A stretch of DNA of 55,878 bases from Chloroflexota bacterium (lineage in GTDB: Bacteria > Chloroflexota > Anaerolineae > 4572-78 > J111): assembly GCA_016860845.1 (NCBI GenBank), contig BOKF01000054.1, positions 1-55,878 on the forward strand, read 5' to 3'. Shown here piece after piece: positions 1-8,793 of this stretch; position 1 is the first letter of the stretch; each line of letters starts with the position of its first letter. The translations under genes were made by a program, and so were the position numbers. Under the pieces are notes generated by a model. That model did not search any database. It was not told where the DNA came from and worked only from the letters and a program-made list of their open reading frames with translations.

Positions 1-300
1 CTTTTGAGTTGTAGGATGTGAAACACAGATCAGTTCCTCCCTTGATCAATTTCAAATCCTACATCTTACTGGCTTTGCTCCCTGGTCCAAATTCAATACT
101 TAAATCTTTTGTCGTGTACTAAAGTTTTCCCCTACCTTTTTGTCCGCATCTCGCTTCATCCTTCCATCCATAAAGTCCCCACCCGGAAACGATTAACCCG
201 GCCCCGTCCCGTTCCACTCAGCTAATCGCCTAAAATATTCTAAAATGTGAAAGTTCGGCAATATTCAACAATATTGGTAAGCACCAAAAGGAGGTATTGC
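1..300. other. Intergenic region with an imperfect inverted repeat
   Basis: No gene is visible here. Positions 11-66 hold an imperfect inverted repeat: GTAGGATGTGAAA near 11 and TTTCAAATCCTAC near 50, with GATCA-containing inner arms. It resembles the other dispersed intergenic hairpins in this window. The last 15 bases carry the ribosome binding site AAAAGGAGG for the next gene. Confidence 0.45.
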
Positions 301-735
301 ATGTCAACTGAAACAAACAAAAGGGTTCTAAAACGATTTTTTGAAGAGTTATTTACCCGGGGCAACCTGAGCGTGGCCGATGAGATTGTGGGAGCCAACT
401 ATGTCAACCATAATGCCGTCCCGGGCGAAACACCGGGCCGGGAGGGGTTGAAAGGCTTCGTCACCTATCTGCGCACGGCCTTCCCTGATATTCACTTCAC
501 CGTTGAGGATCAAATAGCCGAAGGAGACAAGGTGGTCACCCGCTGGAGTGTCACCGGCACCCAACAGGGCGAGTTTGCCGGCATTCCGGCGACCGGCAAG
601 CCGATCAACGTCACGGCCATCAATATCCACCGGGTCAGCAACGACCAAATTCAGGAAGCCTGGCTCAACTGGGATACCCTGGGCATGATGCAGCAGCTTG
701 GCGTGATTCCTGCTCCAAGCGAGGTCAGAGTATAG
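301..735 (+). CDS. SnoaL-like ester cyclase family protein
   Basis: This 144-residue protein is a small NTF2-fold member of the SnoaL-like polyketide cyclase/ester cyclase family. Family hallmarks seen are the N-terminal helix with FFEELFTRGN, the YVNHN segment, the FPDIHFTVED strand and the GTQQGEFAGIPATGKP hairpin that forms the pocket. The ATG at 301 is chosen because AAAGGAGG lies just upstream; an in-frame GTG at 247 has no such site. Many environmental members have no known substrate, and no polyketide genes lie nearby, so the real reaction is unknown. It appears to be transcribed alone. Confidence 0.85.
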   Translation: MSTETNKRVLKRFFEELFTRGNLSVADEIVGANYVNHNAVPGETPGREGLKGFVTYLRTAFPDIHFTVEDQIAEGDKVVTRWSVTGTQQGEFAGIPATGKPINVTAINIHRVSNDQIQEAWLNWDTLGMMQQLGVIPAPSEVRV

Positions 736-1129
736 CCATCAAGAAGATGGTCCCCATCCCCATATTATCGTAGTTGCCACTTGGGTAGGATGAGCCGGGC
801 TGCTTTTAAGAGTAGACCGGCAGGGACACAGTGAATAAAATAGGGAGATACCGGCCAGTTTGGCCGCCGGCGGTATCTGCCCAGGTGACATAGCCATAGA
901 AGAGGTTCAGCTCGTTTGGGATTGAACCCACTTCTGTTTGCCTGTCTGCTTTTATTATAACTCAACCAGAATGAAAGGACGAAATGGAATAGGGTGGAAG
1001 GAGGTGATTGCGGGCCAGGGTGAGATAGCTAAACCCAGCGGTAAACTGCCGTGTTAGACGCGTCTAACACGGCAAACAAAAATACAAATCAAATATTGTC
1101 CATTTTGATACCAGTGGAGGTATACAACA
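736..1129. other. Intergenic region upstream of the glycyl radical enzyme
   Basis: No convincing gene is seen. There is a hairpin at 847-877 with outer arms GATACCG and CGGTATC, and the perfect operator-like palindrome listed separately at 1047-1074. An AT-rich stretch at 1075-1110 follows the palindrome, so the promoter probably lies close to it. The Shine-Dalgarno GTGGAGG at 1114-1120 belongs to the next gene. Confidence 0.5.
1047..1074. promoter_or_regulatory. Perfect 28-nt palindrome, candidate repressor operator
   Basis: The arms TGCCGTGTTAGACG and CGTCTAACACGGCA are exact reverse complements with no loop. A loop-free palindrome suits binding of a dimeric protein better than an RNA hairpin. 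The core TTAGACGCGTCTAA resembles TetR/AcrR-family operators. It sits 56 nt before the glycyl radical enzyme start, where it could control the enzyme and its activase. No TetR-type gene lies in the window, so the partner is unknown. Confidence 0.65.
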
Positions 1130-3532
1130 ATGGAAAAGCTATTACAGCAAATTGAAGAGCACGTTATCGAGCTACCAGGCCCAACTCCCCGGCTGGAGCG
1201 GATGAAAGAACGTTTCCTGGCCGTTACCCCGGAAATCTGTGTCGAGCGGGCCAAGCTCATCACCGCGTCTTACCGGGAAACCGAGGCCGAACCTATCATC
1301 GTCCGCCGGGCCAAGGCCTTGGAGAAGATCCTGAGTGAGATGACCATCTTTATTCAGGAGGATGAGTTAATTGTCGGTAACCAGGCGACCAAGCCACGTT
1401 CCTCACCCATCTTCCCCGAGTTCTCCTGCAAATGGCTTGAAGCTGAACTGGACCGCTTGGAGAAGCGCAGTGGGGATGTTTTCCTCATCTCGGCGGAGAA
1501 AAAGCAAACCCTGCGCGAATTGTTCCCCTACTGGGAGGGCAAGACCAGTAACGAACTGGCCGCCTCCTTGATGACGCAAGAGGCTAAAGATGCCCAGACC
1601 GCCGGGGTGTTCACCGTAGGTAACTACTTCTTCAATGGGGTCGGCCACATTTCGGTTGATTACGCCAAGGTCCTGGCGGAAGGGCTGAACGGGGTCATTG
1701 CCGAGGCCGAAGCAGAACTGGCCAAGCTCGACATTACCAACCCGGACGATCATCAAAAGATGCACTTCTTGAAGGCAGTGGTCATTGCCAACAAGGCCGT
1801 GGTTCATTTTGCCGAGCGGTTTGCCAGGGAAGCGGAACGATTGGCGGCTAAAACTAAGGAGCCCCGCCGCAAAGCCGAACTGGAAGAAATTGCACGCATC
1901 TGCCACAAGGTCCCGGCCCAGCCGGCGGAAACATTCTGGGAGGCGTTGCAGTCGTTCTGGTTCATCCAATTGACCATTCAGCTCGAATCGAATGGCCATT
2001 CGATTTCACCGATGCGTTTCGATCAGTACATGTACCCCTACTTCCGGGTCAGTGAAGATCGCATGTCGCTCGACGATATGCAGGAACTGCTGGATCTGCT
2101 CTGGCTCAAATTCAACGAGATCAACAAAGTTCGCGATGAAAACTCGACCAAAGCCTTTGGCGGTTATCCGATGTTCCAGAACCTGATCGTCGGCGGCCAG
2201 GCTCGGGATGGGAAGGACGCGACGAATGAATTGTCCTTCATGTGCTTGCAAGCCTCGGCCAACATCAAGCTTTACCAACCTTCAATCTCTATTCGCATTC
2301 ATGAAGGGACGCCGGAGCCGCTGTACATGAAGGCCCTCGAAGTCAGCCGGGTTGGTCTGGGAATGCCGGCCTACTATAGCGACCGGGTCATTATCCCGGC
2401 GCTCCTCAGCCGCGGCCTGACTCGAGAGGATGCCCGCGACTACGGCATTATCGGCTGTGTCGAGCCGCAGGTCGGCGGCAAAACTGAGGGCTGGCACGAT
2501 GCTGCTTTCTTCAACATGGCCAAGGTGCTGGAGCTGGCCTTGAATGACGGGGTTGACCCCCTCACCGGGAAGCGGCTGGGACCCAAGACAGGCAAGTTGA
2601 CCTCTTTCAAGTCGTTTGAAGACATGATGGTGGCCTACCGCCGGCAAATGGAATACTTCGTCCGCTTACTGATCGTCTCCGACAACGCCGTGGATATGGC
2701 TCACGGCCAACGAGCACCGCTGCCCTTCCTCTCCTCGCTGGTGGCCGACTGCCTTGTTAAGGGTAAGTCGCTCCAGGAAGGTGGAGCGCACTACAACTTC
2801 ACCGGCCCGCAGGGTGTCGGCGTAGCCAATGTGGGTGACTCCCTGGCGGCCGTCAAGAAGCTGGTCTTTGAGGAAAAGGCCCTGACCCTGGCTGAGTTGA
2901 AGGAATTGCTCAAGACCAACTTCGAGGGCAAGGAAGATCTGCGCCAGATGCTCCTGAACCGCGCCCCCAAGTACGGTAATGACAACGATTATGCCGATGA
3001 GCTGGCCCGCGAGGGCGCTTTGATCTACTGCGATCAGGTTGAGCAGTATCGCAACCCGCGCGGTGGTCAATTCCAGCCGGGCCTCTATCCGGTTTCGGCC
3101 AATGTGCCATTAGGTACCATGGTTGGCCCGCTGCCGGATGGGCGCAAGGCCGGCACACCCCTGGCCGACGGAGTTTCGCCGGTGTCGGGCCGTGACAACC
3201 TGGGACCGACGGCAGCGGTGAAATCGGTGGCCAAGCTCGATCACCAACTGGCCTCAAACGGCACCCTGCTGAACCAGAAATTCCATCCCAATGCGCTGAA
3301 GGATGAGAAGGGGTTGCACAATCTAATGGCTGTGACGGAGACCCTCTTCACCGGAGGCGGGCTGCATGTCCAATACAACGTGGTCAGCCGGGAGACTCTG
3401 CTGGATGCGCAGAAACATCCAGAGAACTATCGCGGCCTGGTGGTCCGGGTGGCCGGTTATAGTGCCTTCTTTACTGCACTTGACCCGGCCCTCCAGAACG
3501 ACATCATCACCCGAACTGAACACACCTTTTAA
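1130..3532 (+). CDS. Glycyl radical enzyme, B12-independent glycerol/diol dehydratase-like
   Basis: This 800-residue protein is a complete PFL-like glycyl radical enzyme. The C-terminal radical loop RVAGYSAFF places the radical glycine at about residue 776. The thiyl cysteine is C443 in GCVEPQ, with the base E445. H173 (GVGHISVDY), H290-S291 (NGHSIS) and D457 (EGWHD) match in order and spacing the substrate-binding residues of the Clostridium butyricum glycerol dehydratase. Pyruvate formate-lyase has a Cys-Cys pair instead, so it is not PFL. The likely reaction is dehydration of a 1,2-diol such as glycerol or propane-1,2-diol, oxygen-sensitive and cytoplasmic. The exact substrate is open, since no alcohol or aldehyde dehydrogenase and no microcompartment genes are adjacent. 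The start has GTGGAGG 9 nt upstream. Confidence 0.9.
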   Translation: MEKLLQQIEEHVIELPGPTPRLERMKERFLAVTPEICVERAKLITASYRETEAEPIIVRRAKALEKILSEMTIFIQEDELIVGNQATKPRSSPIFPEFSCKWLEAELDRLEKRSGDVFLISAEKKQTLRELFPYWEGKTSNELAASLMTQEAKDAQTAGVFTVGNYFFNGVGHISVDYAKVLAEGLNGVIAEAEAELAKLDITNPDDHQKMHFLKAVVIANKAVVHFAERFAREAERLAAKTKEPRRKAELEEIARICHKVPAQPAETFWEALQSFWFIQLTIQLESNGHSISPMRFDQYMYPYFRVSEDRMSLDDMQELLDLLWLKFNEINKVRDENSTKAFGGYPMFQNLIVGGQARDGKDATNELSFMCLQASANIKLYQPSISIRIHEGTPEPLYMKALEVSRVGLGMPAYYSDRVIIPALLSRGLTREDARDYGIIGCVEPQVGGKTEGWHDAAFFNMAKVLELALNDGVDPLTGKRLGPKTGKLTSFKSFEDMMVAYRRQMEYFVRLLIVSDNAVDMAHGQRAPLPFLSSLVADCLVKGKSLQEGGAHYNFTGPQGVGVANVGDSLAAVKKLVFEEKALTLAELKELLKTNFEGKEDLRQMLLNRAPKYGNDNDYADELAREGALIYCDQVEQYRNPRGGQFQPGLYPVSANVPLGTMVGPLPDGRKAGTPLADGVSPVSGRDNLGPTAAVKSVAKLDHQLASNGTLLNQKFHPNALKDEKGLHNLMAVTETLFTGGGLHVQYNVVSRETLLDAQKHPENYRGLVVRVAGYSAFFTALDPALQNDIITRTEHTF

Positions 3533-3553
3533 GGTTTGATGGTGTCACAACGG

Positions 3554-3617
3554 GTAGGGGCGTTTGGTAACCAATCGCCTTGAGTCTTGGCTCTGGGCGA
3601 GGGCCATGCGCCCCTAC
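3554..3617. repeat. Inverted repeat between enzyme and activase genes
   Basis: Arms GTAGGGGCG (3554-3562) and CGCCCCTAC (3609-3617) are perfect reverse complements separated by about 46 nt. The spacer also holds the partly self-complementary stretch GGGCGAGGGCCATGCGCCC. There is a short T run after the right arm (TTTTTG), so it could attenuate transcription between the two genes. It also has the look of a dispersed intergenic element. Confidence 0.6.
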
Positions 3618-3646
3618 TTTTTGCAACAATAAGTAGGAGTATCCAT

Positions 3647-4612
3647 ATGACTACCTGGCTGGAACGACAACACCGCTTTGACCCCAAAGATAAGCTCAAA
3701 GCAGCGTTAACCGGACTCATCTTTGATATCCAGCGCTTTTCGATCCATGATGGTCCAGGTATCCGCACGACCGTATTTTTGAAGGGCTGCCCGCTGCGTT
3801 GTCTATGGTGCCAGAATCCGGAATCTATGGCCCGCCAGCCGGAGATTACTTATATTGCCACTAACTGTATTGAGTGTGATAAGTGTTTAACGGTTTGCCC
3901 CGAGCAGGCAATCCAGGCAGCCAACGGCAAAGGGCGAACTATCAACCGGCAACTTTGTACCCTCTGCGGTGATTGTATTCAGACCTGCTACGCCGGCGCC
4001 CTCAACATGATCGGCCGCTATCTGACCGTGCCGGAGGTGCTGGCCGAGGTCGAGCGCGACCGGACCTTCTATGTCAAATCTGGTGGAGGCGTAACCTTCT
4101 CCGGTGGCGAACCCACCGCCCAAGCAGCTTTTCTAGAAGAAGCCTGCCGCCAGGCCCAGTCTCACCGGCTGCATACGGCTCTTGATACCTGCGGTTATAT
4201 TCAATGGAAGACCTTTCGCTCGATCCTGCGTTACGTAGATTTAGTCCTGTTTGATATTAAACATATGGATTCGAAACAGCATCGCCGCCTGACCGGGGTA
4301 GGCAATGAGTTGATTCTGGCTAATCTACGGCGTATCGCTGACCTGGGAGTTTCGGTATATGTCCGTACCCCTCTGGTGCCAGGTTACAATGACTCCCCGG
4401 AAAATATCCGAGCCACGGCTGCCTTTATCGCCAAAATGCCCCATGTACGCCAATATGACATTTTGCCCTATCACCGTCTCGGCGAGCCAAAGTGGCGACA
4501 GTTGGATCAGCCTTATCAATTGCAAGGTCTGGCCCCACCCAGCCGGGAGCACGTCTATGCGCTCGCCGATATAGCTCGAGAATATAACATTGAAGTAAAC
4601 GTTGGTGGATAA
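3647..4612 (+). CDS. Glycyl radical enzyme activase, radical SAM
   Basis: This 321-residue protein is the partner activase that installs the glycyl radical by reductive cleavage of S-adenosylmethionine. The radical-SAM cluster motif is GCPLRCLWCQNPES (CxxxCxxC). It is followed by a ferredoxin-like insert with two further cysteine sets, CIECDKCLTVCPE and CTLCGDCIQTCY, typical of activases of dehydratase-type glycyl radical enzymes and absent from the short PFL activase. GGGVTFSGGEP is the SAM-binding GGE segment. ATG 3647 is chosen because TAGGAG sits just before it; upstream in-frame codons lie in the intergenic repeat. It follows the enzyme gene on the same strand. Confidence 0.93.
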   Translation: MTTWLERQHRFDPKDKLKAALTGLIFDIQRFSIHDGPGIRTTVFLKGCPLRCLWCQNPESMARQPEITYIATNCIECDKCLTVCPEQAIQAANGKGRTINRQLCTLCGDCIQTCYAGALNMIGRYLTVPEVLAEVERDRTFYVKSGGGVTFSGGEPTAQAAFLEEACRQAQSHRLHTALDTCGYIQWKTFRSILRYVDLVLFDIKHMDSKQHRRLTGVGNELILANLRRIADLGVSVYVRTPLVPGYNDSPENIRATAAFIAKMPHVRQYDILPYHRLGEPKWRQLDQPYQLQGLAPPSREHVYALADIAREYNIEVNVGG

Positions 4613-4654
4613 GACCGGCGCAATTCCTAGATGTTCCTAACATCATTGAGGTCA

Positions 4655-5383
4655 TTAGGGGGGTGACTTCTGAAAGCGGTACCCTACTCCATACTCGGTG
4701 AGGAGATAACGTGGAGTAGACGGTGATTCTTTTAATTTTCGCCGTAAGCGCCGGACATTCTGGTGGACCACGTCTATCGGATGCTGCTCCCACTTCCAGA
4801 CCTCCCGCAGAATCTGCGAATACAAACAGACCTGCCCGGCTCGCTGATACAGATAGACCAGCAGCTCATACTCGGTTGGAGTCAACTCAACCGGCCGGTT
4901 GTTAATGAGAACCTGCCGTGCGGTCAGGTCAATGGTCAAATAGCCATCGCTAAAAATAGAGGGCTGATCTATCCGCTGCGGCTGGCTGGCCCGCCGGAGC
5001 AGCGCCCGGACTCGCGCCAACAGGACTCTAACTTCGATGGGCTTTTGCAGGTAATCATCCGCGCCAGCCTCCAGGCTGCTGATGGTGTTATCCGCTCCGC
5101 TCATGGAGGTCAGGATCAAGATTGGCACATTAGAGAACTGGCGGAGTTGCCGGCAGATTTGCCAGCCATGCATGTCTGGCATGATCAAGTCGAGGATGAC
5201 CAAATCAGGTTGATGGGCTTGGAATTGGCGCAAACCCTCCGGCCCGTCCTTAGCCATGTAGACCTCATAGCCGGCATGGCCAAGGATTAACTTTACCAGG
5301 CGGAGGGAGGCATCGTCGTCATCAATAAGCAAGACTTTTTGCAAGGAAAAAATCCCCATCCTGATAGAGTAACGGAGCACCAT
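4655..5383 (-). CDS. OmpR-family response regulator, orphan
   Basis: The 242-residue protein has a receiver domain (about residues 17-130) and a winged-helix DNA-binding domain (about 145-240). The acidic cluster IDDDD, the phospho-acceptor D65 in VILDLIMPD, the T in ILTSM and the K in YLQKPI are all present. The output domain shows ELTPTEYELLVYL and RRLRRKLKE followed by the YGVGYRF wing typical of OmpR/PhoB. No kinase is adjacent; the nearest is 15 kb away at 19674-20888. A second ATG at 5359 would trim eight residues, and neither start has a strong ribosome site. It converges on the activase gene. Confidence 0.9.
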   Translation of the reverse strand: MVLRYSIRMGIFSLQKVLLIDDDDASLRLVKLILGHAGYEVYMAKDGPEGLRQFQAHQPDLVILDLIMPDMHGWQICRQLRQFSNVPILILTSMSGADNTISSLEAGADDYLQKPIEVRVLLARVRALLRRASQPQRIDQPSIFSDGYLTIDLTARQVLINNRPVELTPTEYELLVYLYQRAGQVCLYSQILREVWKWEQHPIDVVHQNVRRLRRKLKESPSTPRYLLTEYGVGYRFQKSPP

Positions 5384-5514
5384 TATAGCGAATCTTGCTT
5401 ATGCGAGCAATCAATGTTAAGAATTTTTCCCGGCTTTTCTCTCCTCCTGAAGATCCCTCGCCTTGATTGGACAATCAGCCCTTCTTGAGGCAAAGTTAAG
5501 CTCAAGGAGGGCTG

Positions 5515-6759
5515 ATGCTCAAAGCCGAACTGATCCGGCCCAGGTTGGAAATACGCGAGGGTCAGGTCTGGACGAAACCCATTCCGGCCGATTATCACTA
5601 CCTGACTATCGCCGCTGAATTGATCGCCCTGTTCCGGCAGCACATCGGACACAGCCGGGGGGCGCTGGCCGAAGCCCTGCGCGATTACGAAGGCGACAGC
5701 CTGGATTACCCGGTCATTCGCGGGCTGGCCGCGGTGCTGGAAGCGCGCTGCACGTTCGGCAGTGACCCGCCCATTTCGCCTACCGACCTGAGAACTGTCC
5801 TTTTTCAGCGCGGGCCGGTCACCTTTAAGCATGATCTGTTCAGCCAGACCACCCGCGAACAGCTCATTGCCGAAACCGCCGCCGGGTACGGCCTGACCGT
5901 CGAGCAGGTCGAAACCGCCCTCTTTGCCGACCTGACCGAAGAGCAAATCCTGCTCGCTCCCGGCGAGCCTTTCGCTCCCGGCGACCTCATTGCTCGTTAT
6001 AATTTGGAATTGGCGCGAGGCTTGTTATATTGGGCGCGGGAGATGCGAATTGAAGTGCAAGATGGCTACAAGGATGTTTTCAAATACATCAAGCTGTTCA
6101 AACTGATGTACTCGATCCAGCCCGCCGGCGGGCAAGCTAACAGCTTACCCTACAAGGATTATCACATCACCCTCTACGGGCCAATTTCTCCGTTTGTGAA
6201 ATCTACCATTCGCTACGGCTTGCAGTTTGCCAAATTTATGCCGGCGCTCCTGCTCTGTCAGGACTGGCACATGGAGGCCGACATCCAGTTGCCCGGCATC
6301 TCCAGCCGGGAGCCGCACCGCTACGTCCTCGATCATCGCACCGAACTGCGGACTCACTTCAAGGCCTCGGGGTTGTTTGACAGCCAGCTTGAGGCTGACT
6401 TCGCCGCCGAGTTTGAAGAAAAGTACGGCGGCGCGGCGCGGGTTTGGCAGTTAGCCCGCGAGGATGAGCTGATTCTGGTGGGCGATACGGTGATGATTCC
6501 CGACTTCTCCTTGACCCATCGCAAGGATGGCCGGCGGGCGCTGCTGGAAATTGTCGGCTTCTGGCAGCCCGACTACCTGCGGCGAAAGCTGGCCAAGGTC
6601 CGTCAGGCCAACCGGCACGACTTGATTCTGTTGGTCTACGAGAGTGCTAATGTGGCGGAGGGAACGTTCGAGGCGGTGTCAGCCGGAGAAGTGCTGACGT
6701 TCAGCCGCAAGCCGGTGCTCAAAGAGGTGCTGGCGGCAGTGGAGCGCTGTGCGGTCTGA
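5515..6759 (+). CDS. DUF790 / Bax1-like nuclease family protein
   Basis: The 414-residue protein resembles the DUF790 family, whose archaeal member Bax1 is an endonuclease that partners the XPB helicase in DNA repair. The C-terminal part carries a PD-(D/E)XK-like core: the D in VMIPDFSL (about residue 330), E345 in ALLEIVGFW, then YLRRKLAKV and the strand DLILLVYES. The N-terminal region would match the helicase-binding part. The start ATG 5515 is preceded by AAGGAGGG. In archaea the gene sits beside xpb, but no helicase is found in this window, so the partner must be elsewhere or absent. The divergent neighbour is the orphan response regulator. Confidence 0.8.
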   Translation: MLKAELIRPRLEIREGQVWTKPIPADYHYLTIAAELIALFRQHIGHSRGALAEALRDYEGDSLDYPVIRGLAAVLEARCTFGSDPPISPTDLRTVLFQRGPVTFKHDLFSQTTREQLIAETAAGYGLTVEQVETALFADLTEEQILLAPGEPFAPGDLIARYNLELARGLLYWAREMRIEVQDGYKDVFKYIKLFKLMYSIQPAGGQANSLPYKDYHITLYGPISPFVKSTIRYGLQFAKFMPALLLCQDWHMEADIQLPGISSREPHRYVLDHRTELRTHFKASGLFDSQLEADFAAEFEEKYGGAARVWQLAREDELILVGDTVMIPDFSLTHRKDGRRALLEIVGFWQPDYLRRKLAKVRQANRHDLILLVYESANVAEGTFEAVSAGEVLTFSRKPVLKEVLAAVERCAV

Positions 6760-6778
6760 ACTCAATTTTTCTTTCGTA

Positions 6779-7852
6779 TTAAGAGACATAGATGGGGTTG
6801 GTAAACACCCAGCCTCGCTGCCAGCCCCAAAACTGGCGGTAGGCTTCCACCCGATAAACGCCCGGCTCATAAGTCCTCAAGGTTAGTTCTCGTCCCTTTG
6901 TTTCGGCCACCACCCGGCCATTGTGCAGCAGACGCAGCCGGGCCGGCTGGGGACTGGCAACGTGGAAGGTTGCGACCTCATCCAGGGGCAGCGTGTCGCC
7001 CATGATGGCTTCCACTGCCCCGCTGCTGGCGGTAAAGCTGAAACCCCGCGAGGAAGCCAGCAAATCATAGCTGACAAAGCAGTGGCCCAGCCGCAGTGCC
7101 TCAAAAATTTGCTGCCTGGCCCGGTTTACCTCGTGCGCCAGAGGCTCGTTGAGCAGCAGGTGGGTATTCACCGCACGAAAGAGGTATTCATAGGGGTAAA
7201 TGGTCCGGCGCAGCGGCCCCAGGCTGTAGGCGATGGCATGGGCATCGGAGTTACCGATAGCGACTACCTTTTGGCCGGCGGCCAGCAGGTGGTCCCACTT
7301 GGCCAGCACTTCCGGGAAAGGGCCAGTCAAGACCAGATTGGGGAGATAAGCGCCGATGACCGCCCGGGGCTTGGTCCGGAGCTGCCACTTGACATCGGTC
7401 ATGGCATTCCAGATTTCGATGCCGGTAAAGCCCGACACTTCCCAGCTCAGCCAGGGGTAGGTTTCGCGGGCTGCGCCGATGCCGGGCCGTTCCAGGGGGT
7501 GGGCCAGGAAGGTGACGCCGCCGCGGGCATGAACCGCATCAATTAATGCCTGGGGATTGGCGGCGACAGGCTGGAAATCTTCACTGACAAAGTGGCACAA
7601 CAGGTGATTCAGTTCCGGCACAAGCTGCTGGTCGTTGATCTCCTGGCCCATCAGCCGCAGCGTTTTGTGGCCATTGGCAGACAGGGTGTACCAGCCCTCC
7701 ATCCCCTCTACGGCGATGTTATGGTCGGTGTAAACAATAAAATCGAGGCCGGCGCGGGCCGCTGCGGCAGCGACCTCGTCGTGACTGCCGGTTCCGTCGG
7801 AGGCGGTGGTATGAAGGTGTAAATTACCGACAATTTGATGAGATTTACTCAT
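6779..7852 (-). CDS. CehA/McbA family PHP-domain metallohydrolase
   Basis: The 357-residue protein carries a PHP domain. Metal-ligand motifs seen are NLHLHTTASDG at the N-terminus, DFIVYTDHN, FLAHPLERPG and IGNSDAHA. PHP proteins are di- or trinuclear metal phosphoesterases or hydrolases. The CehA/McbA group includes the carbaryl hydrolase, but most members have unknown substrates. The last 90 residues form an extra beta-rich domain with HNGRVVAETKG and GVYRVEAY. Its start overlaps the stop of the upstream alpha/beta hydrolase gene by 8 nt, indicating translational coupling. Its 3' end converges with the DUF790 gene, 19 nt away. Confidence 0.87.
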   Translation of the reverse strand: MSKSHQIVGNLHLHTTASDGTGSHDEVAAAAARAGLDFIVYTDHNIAVEGMEGWYTLSANGHKTLRLMGQEINDQQLVPELNHLLCHFVSEDFQPVAANPQALIDAVHARGGVTFLAHPLERPGIGAARETYPWLSWEVSGFTGIEIWNAMTDVKWQLRTKPRAVIGAYLPNLVLTGPFPEVLAKWDHLLAAGQKVVAIGNSDAHAIAYSLGPLRRTIYPYEYLFRAVNTHLLLNEPLAHEVNRARQQIFEALRLGHCFVSYDLLASSRGFSFTASSGAVEAIMGDTLPLDEVATFHVASPQPARLRLLHNGRVVAETKGRELTLRTYEPGVYRVEAYRQFWGWQRGWVFTNPIYVS

Positions 7853-8771
7853 TCCCTAACCTTTGAGAACTCTCCTTGCTTTCCAACAAGCTCCGGTTGA
7901 AAAACGTAATGACCGTTTGTTCATATTCGGCAGGCCGGGCCAGCAAACCACCCCCATGCCCGGCTTCCAGGATTTGCCATAAGGTTTTCGGATCGCTGGC
8001 ATGCTCATAATAGTTCTCGGCAATGCGTATTTCCATTATATCTTGGCCGGTGGCGATCAACAAAACGGCTCGCGGCGCAATCTCTGGTATCGCATCCACC
8101 ACTCCCGGCGGCGCGGTCACGCCCATGCGCCACTCAAAAACCCGGTCAATCACCCCCGTAATCGCGGGGTTAATCTGTTCAAATAACGAGTTTGGCAGCG
8201 GCGCATCTACCGTTTTGACCAGGCTCGGCCCGTCGGCTCCCACCGCTTTGAGCAGCTCATTTTGGGCCGCCGCTCTTAGGGCGACCTGTCCCCCGACAGA
8301 GAAGCCCAAAATACCCAGCCGATGGGGGTCAATATCTTCCCGGCTTTGCAGAAAGCCCAACGCGGCGACCACGTCCTGCACGTCAAGCCAACCATTGGTT
8401 CGTAAGGTTCCACCACTCTCTCCGTGTCCGCGCAGGTCATAGAGCAAGACGCCATACCCGTGGCGAGCCAAAAACTCAGCCCTGGTCAACATCTCCAAAC
8501 GATTGGCCCCATAGCCGTGAAGCAAAATGACGGCGGCGCGATTGCGGGATGGAATATACCAACCCGACAAGGTCACCTTATCTTCACTGGTAAACGTCAC
8601 TGTTTCGTAGTTAAAGTTTATATCATCAGGTGTCAGACAGCATAGCGAACTGGGGGCCGGGCGCACTGTCGCTTCGACATAAATGGCAATAGCGACGATA
8701 TACCCCAGCGTGATCCCTCCGGCCAGCCCGACCGATAGCAATCTGAGCCAATAGCGCCAGTCACGCTTCAT
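7845..8771 (-). CDS. Alpha/beta hydrolase, membrane anchored
   Basis: With the start at ATG 8771 the protein has about 308 residues. An N-terminal hydrophobic segment (LLSVGLAGGITLGYIVAIAI) should anchor it in the membrane, with the hydrolase domain outside. The fold is shown by VILLHGYGANR (oxyanion region), the nucleophile elbow GFSVGG with its serine, an acidic residue in the IATGQDIMEI strand, and the histidine in LEAGHGGG. It resembles the YqkD/FrsA-like esterase group; the substrate is unknown. A longer reading back to 8828 would overlap the upstream gene, so the internal ATG is preferred; it leaves a 22-nt gap. Confidence 0.85.
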   Translation of the reverse strand: MKRDWRYWLRLLSVGLAGGITLGYIVAIAIYVEATVRPAPSSLCCLTPDDINFNYETVTFTSEDKVTLSGWYIPSRNRAAVILLHGYGANRLEMLTRAEFLARHGYGVLLYDLRGHGESGGTLRTNGWLDVQDVVAALGFLQSREDIDPHRLGILGFSVGGQVALRAAAQNELLKAVGADGPSLVKTVDAPLPNSLFEQINPAITGVIDRVFEWRMGVTAPPGVVDAIPEIAPRAVLLIATGQDIMEIRIAENYYEHASDPKTLWQILEAGHGGGLLARPAEYEQTVITFFNRSLLESKESSQRLGNE

Positions 8772-8793
8772 CGAGGCGGTTCCATACCTGTCT

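Noticed and set aside
765..965. Short frame of 66 codons upstream of the glycyl radical gene
   Set aside because: No ribosome site, odd composition, and it overlaps a hairpin.
1130..3532. Pyruvate formate-lyase or choline trimethylamine-lyase
   Set aside because: There is no Cys-Cys pair. The EPQ..KTEGWHD context fits the dehydratase type better.
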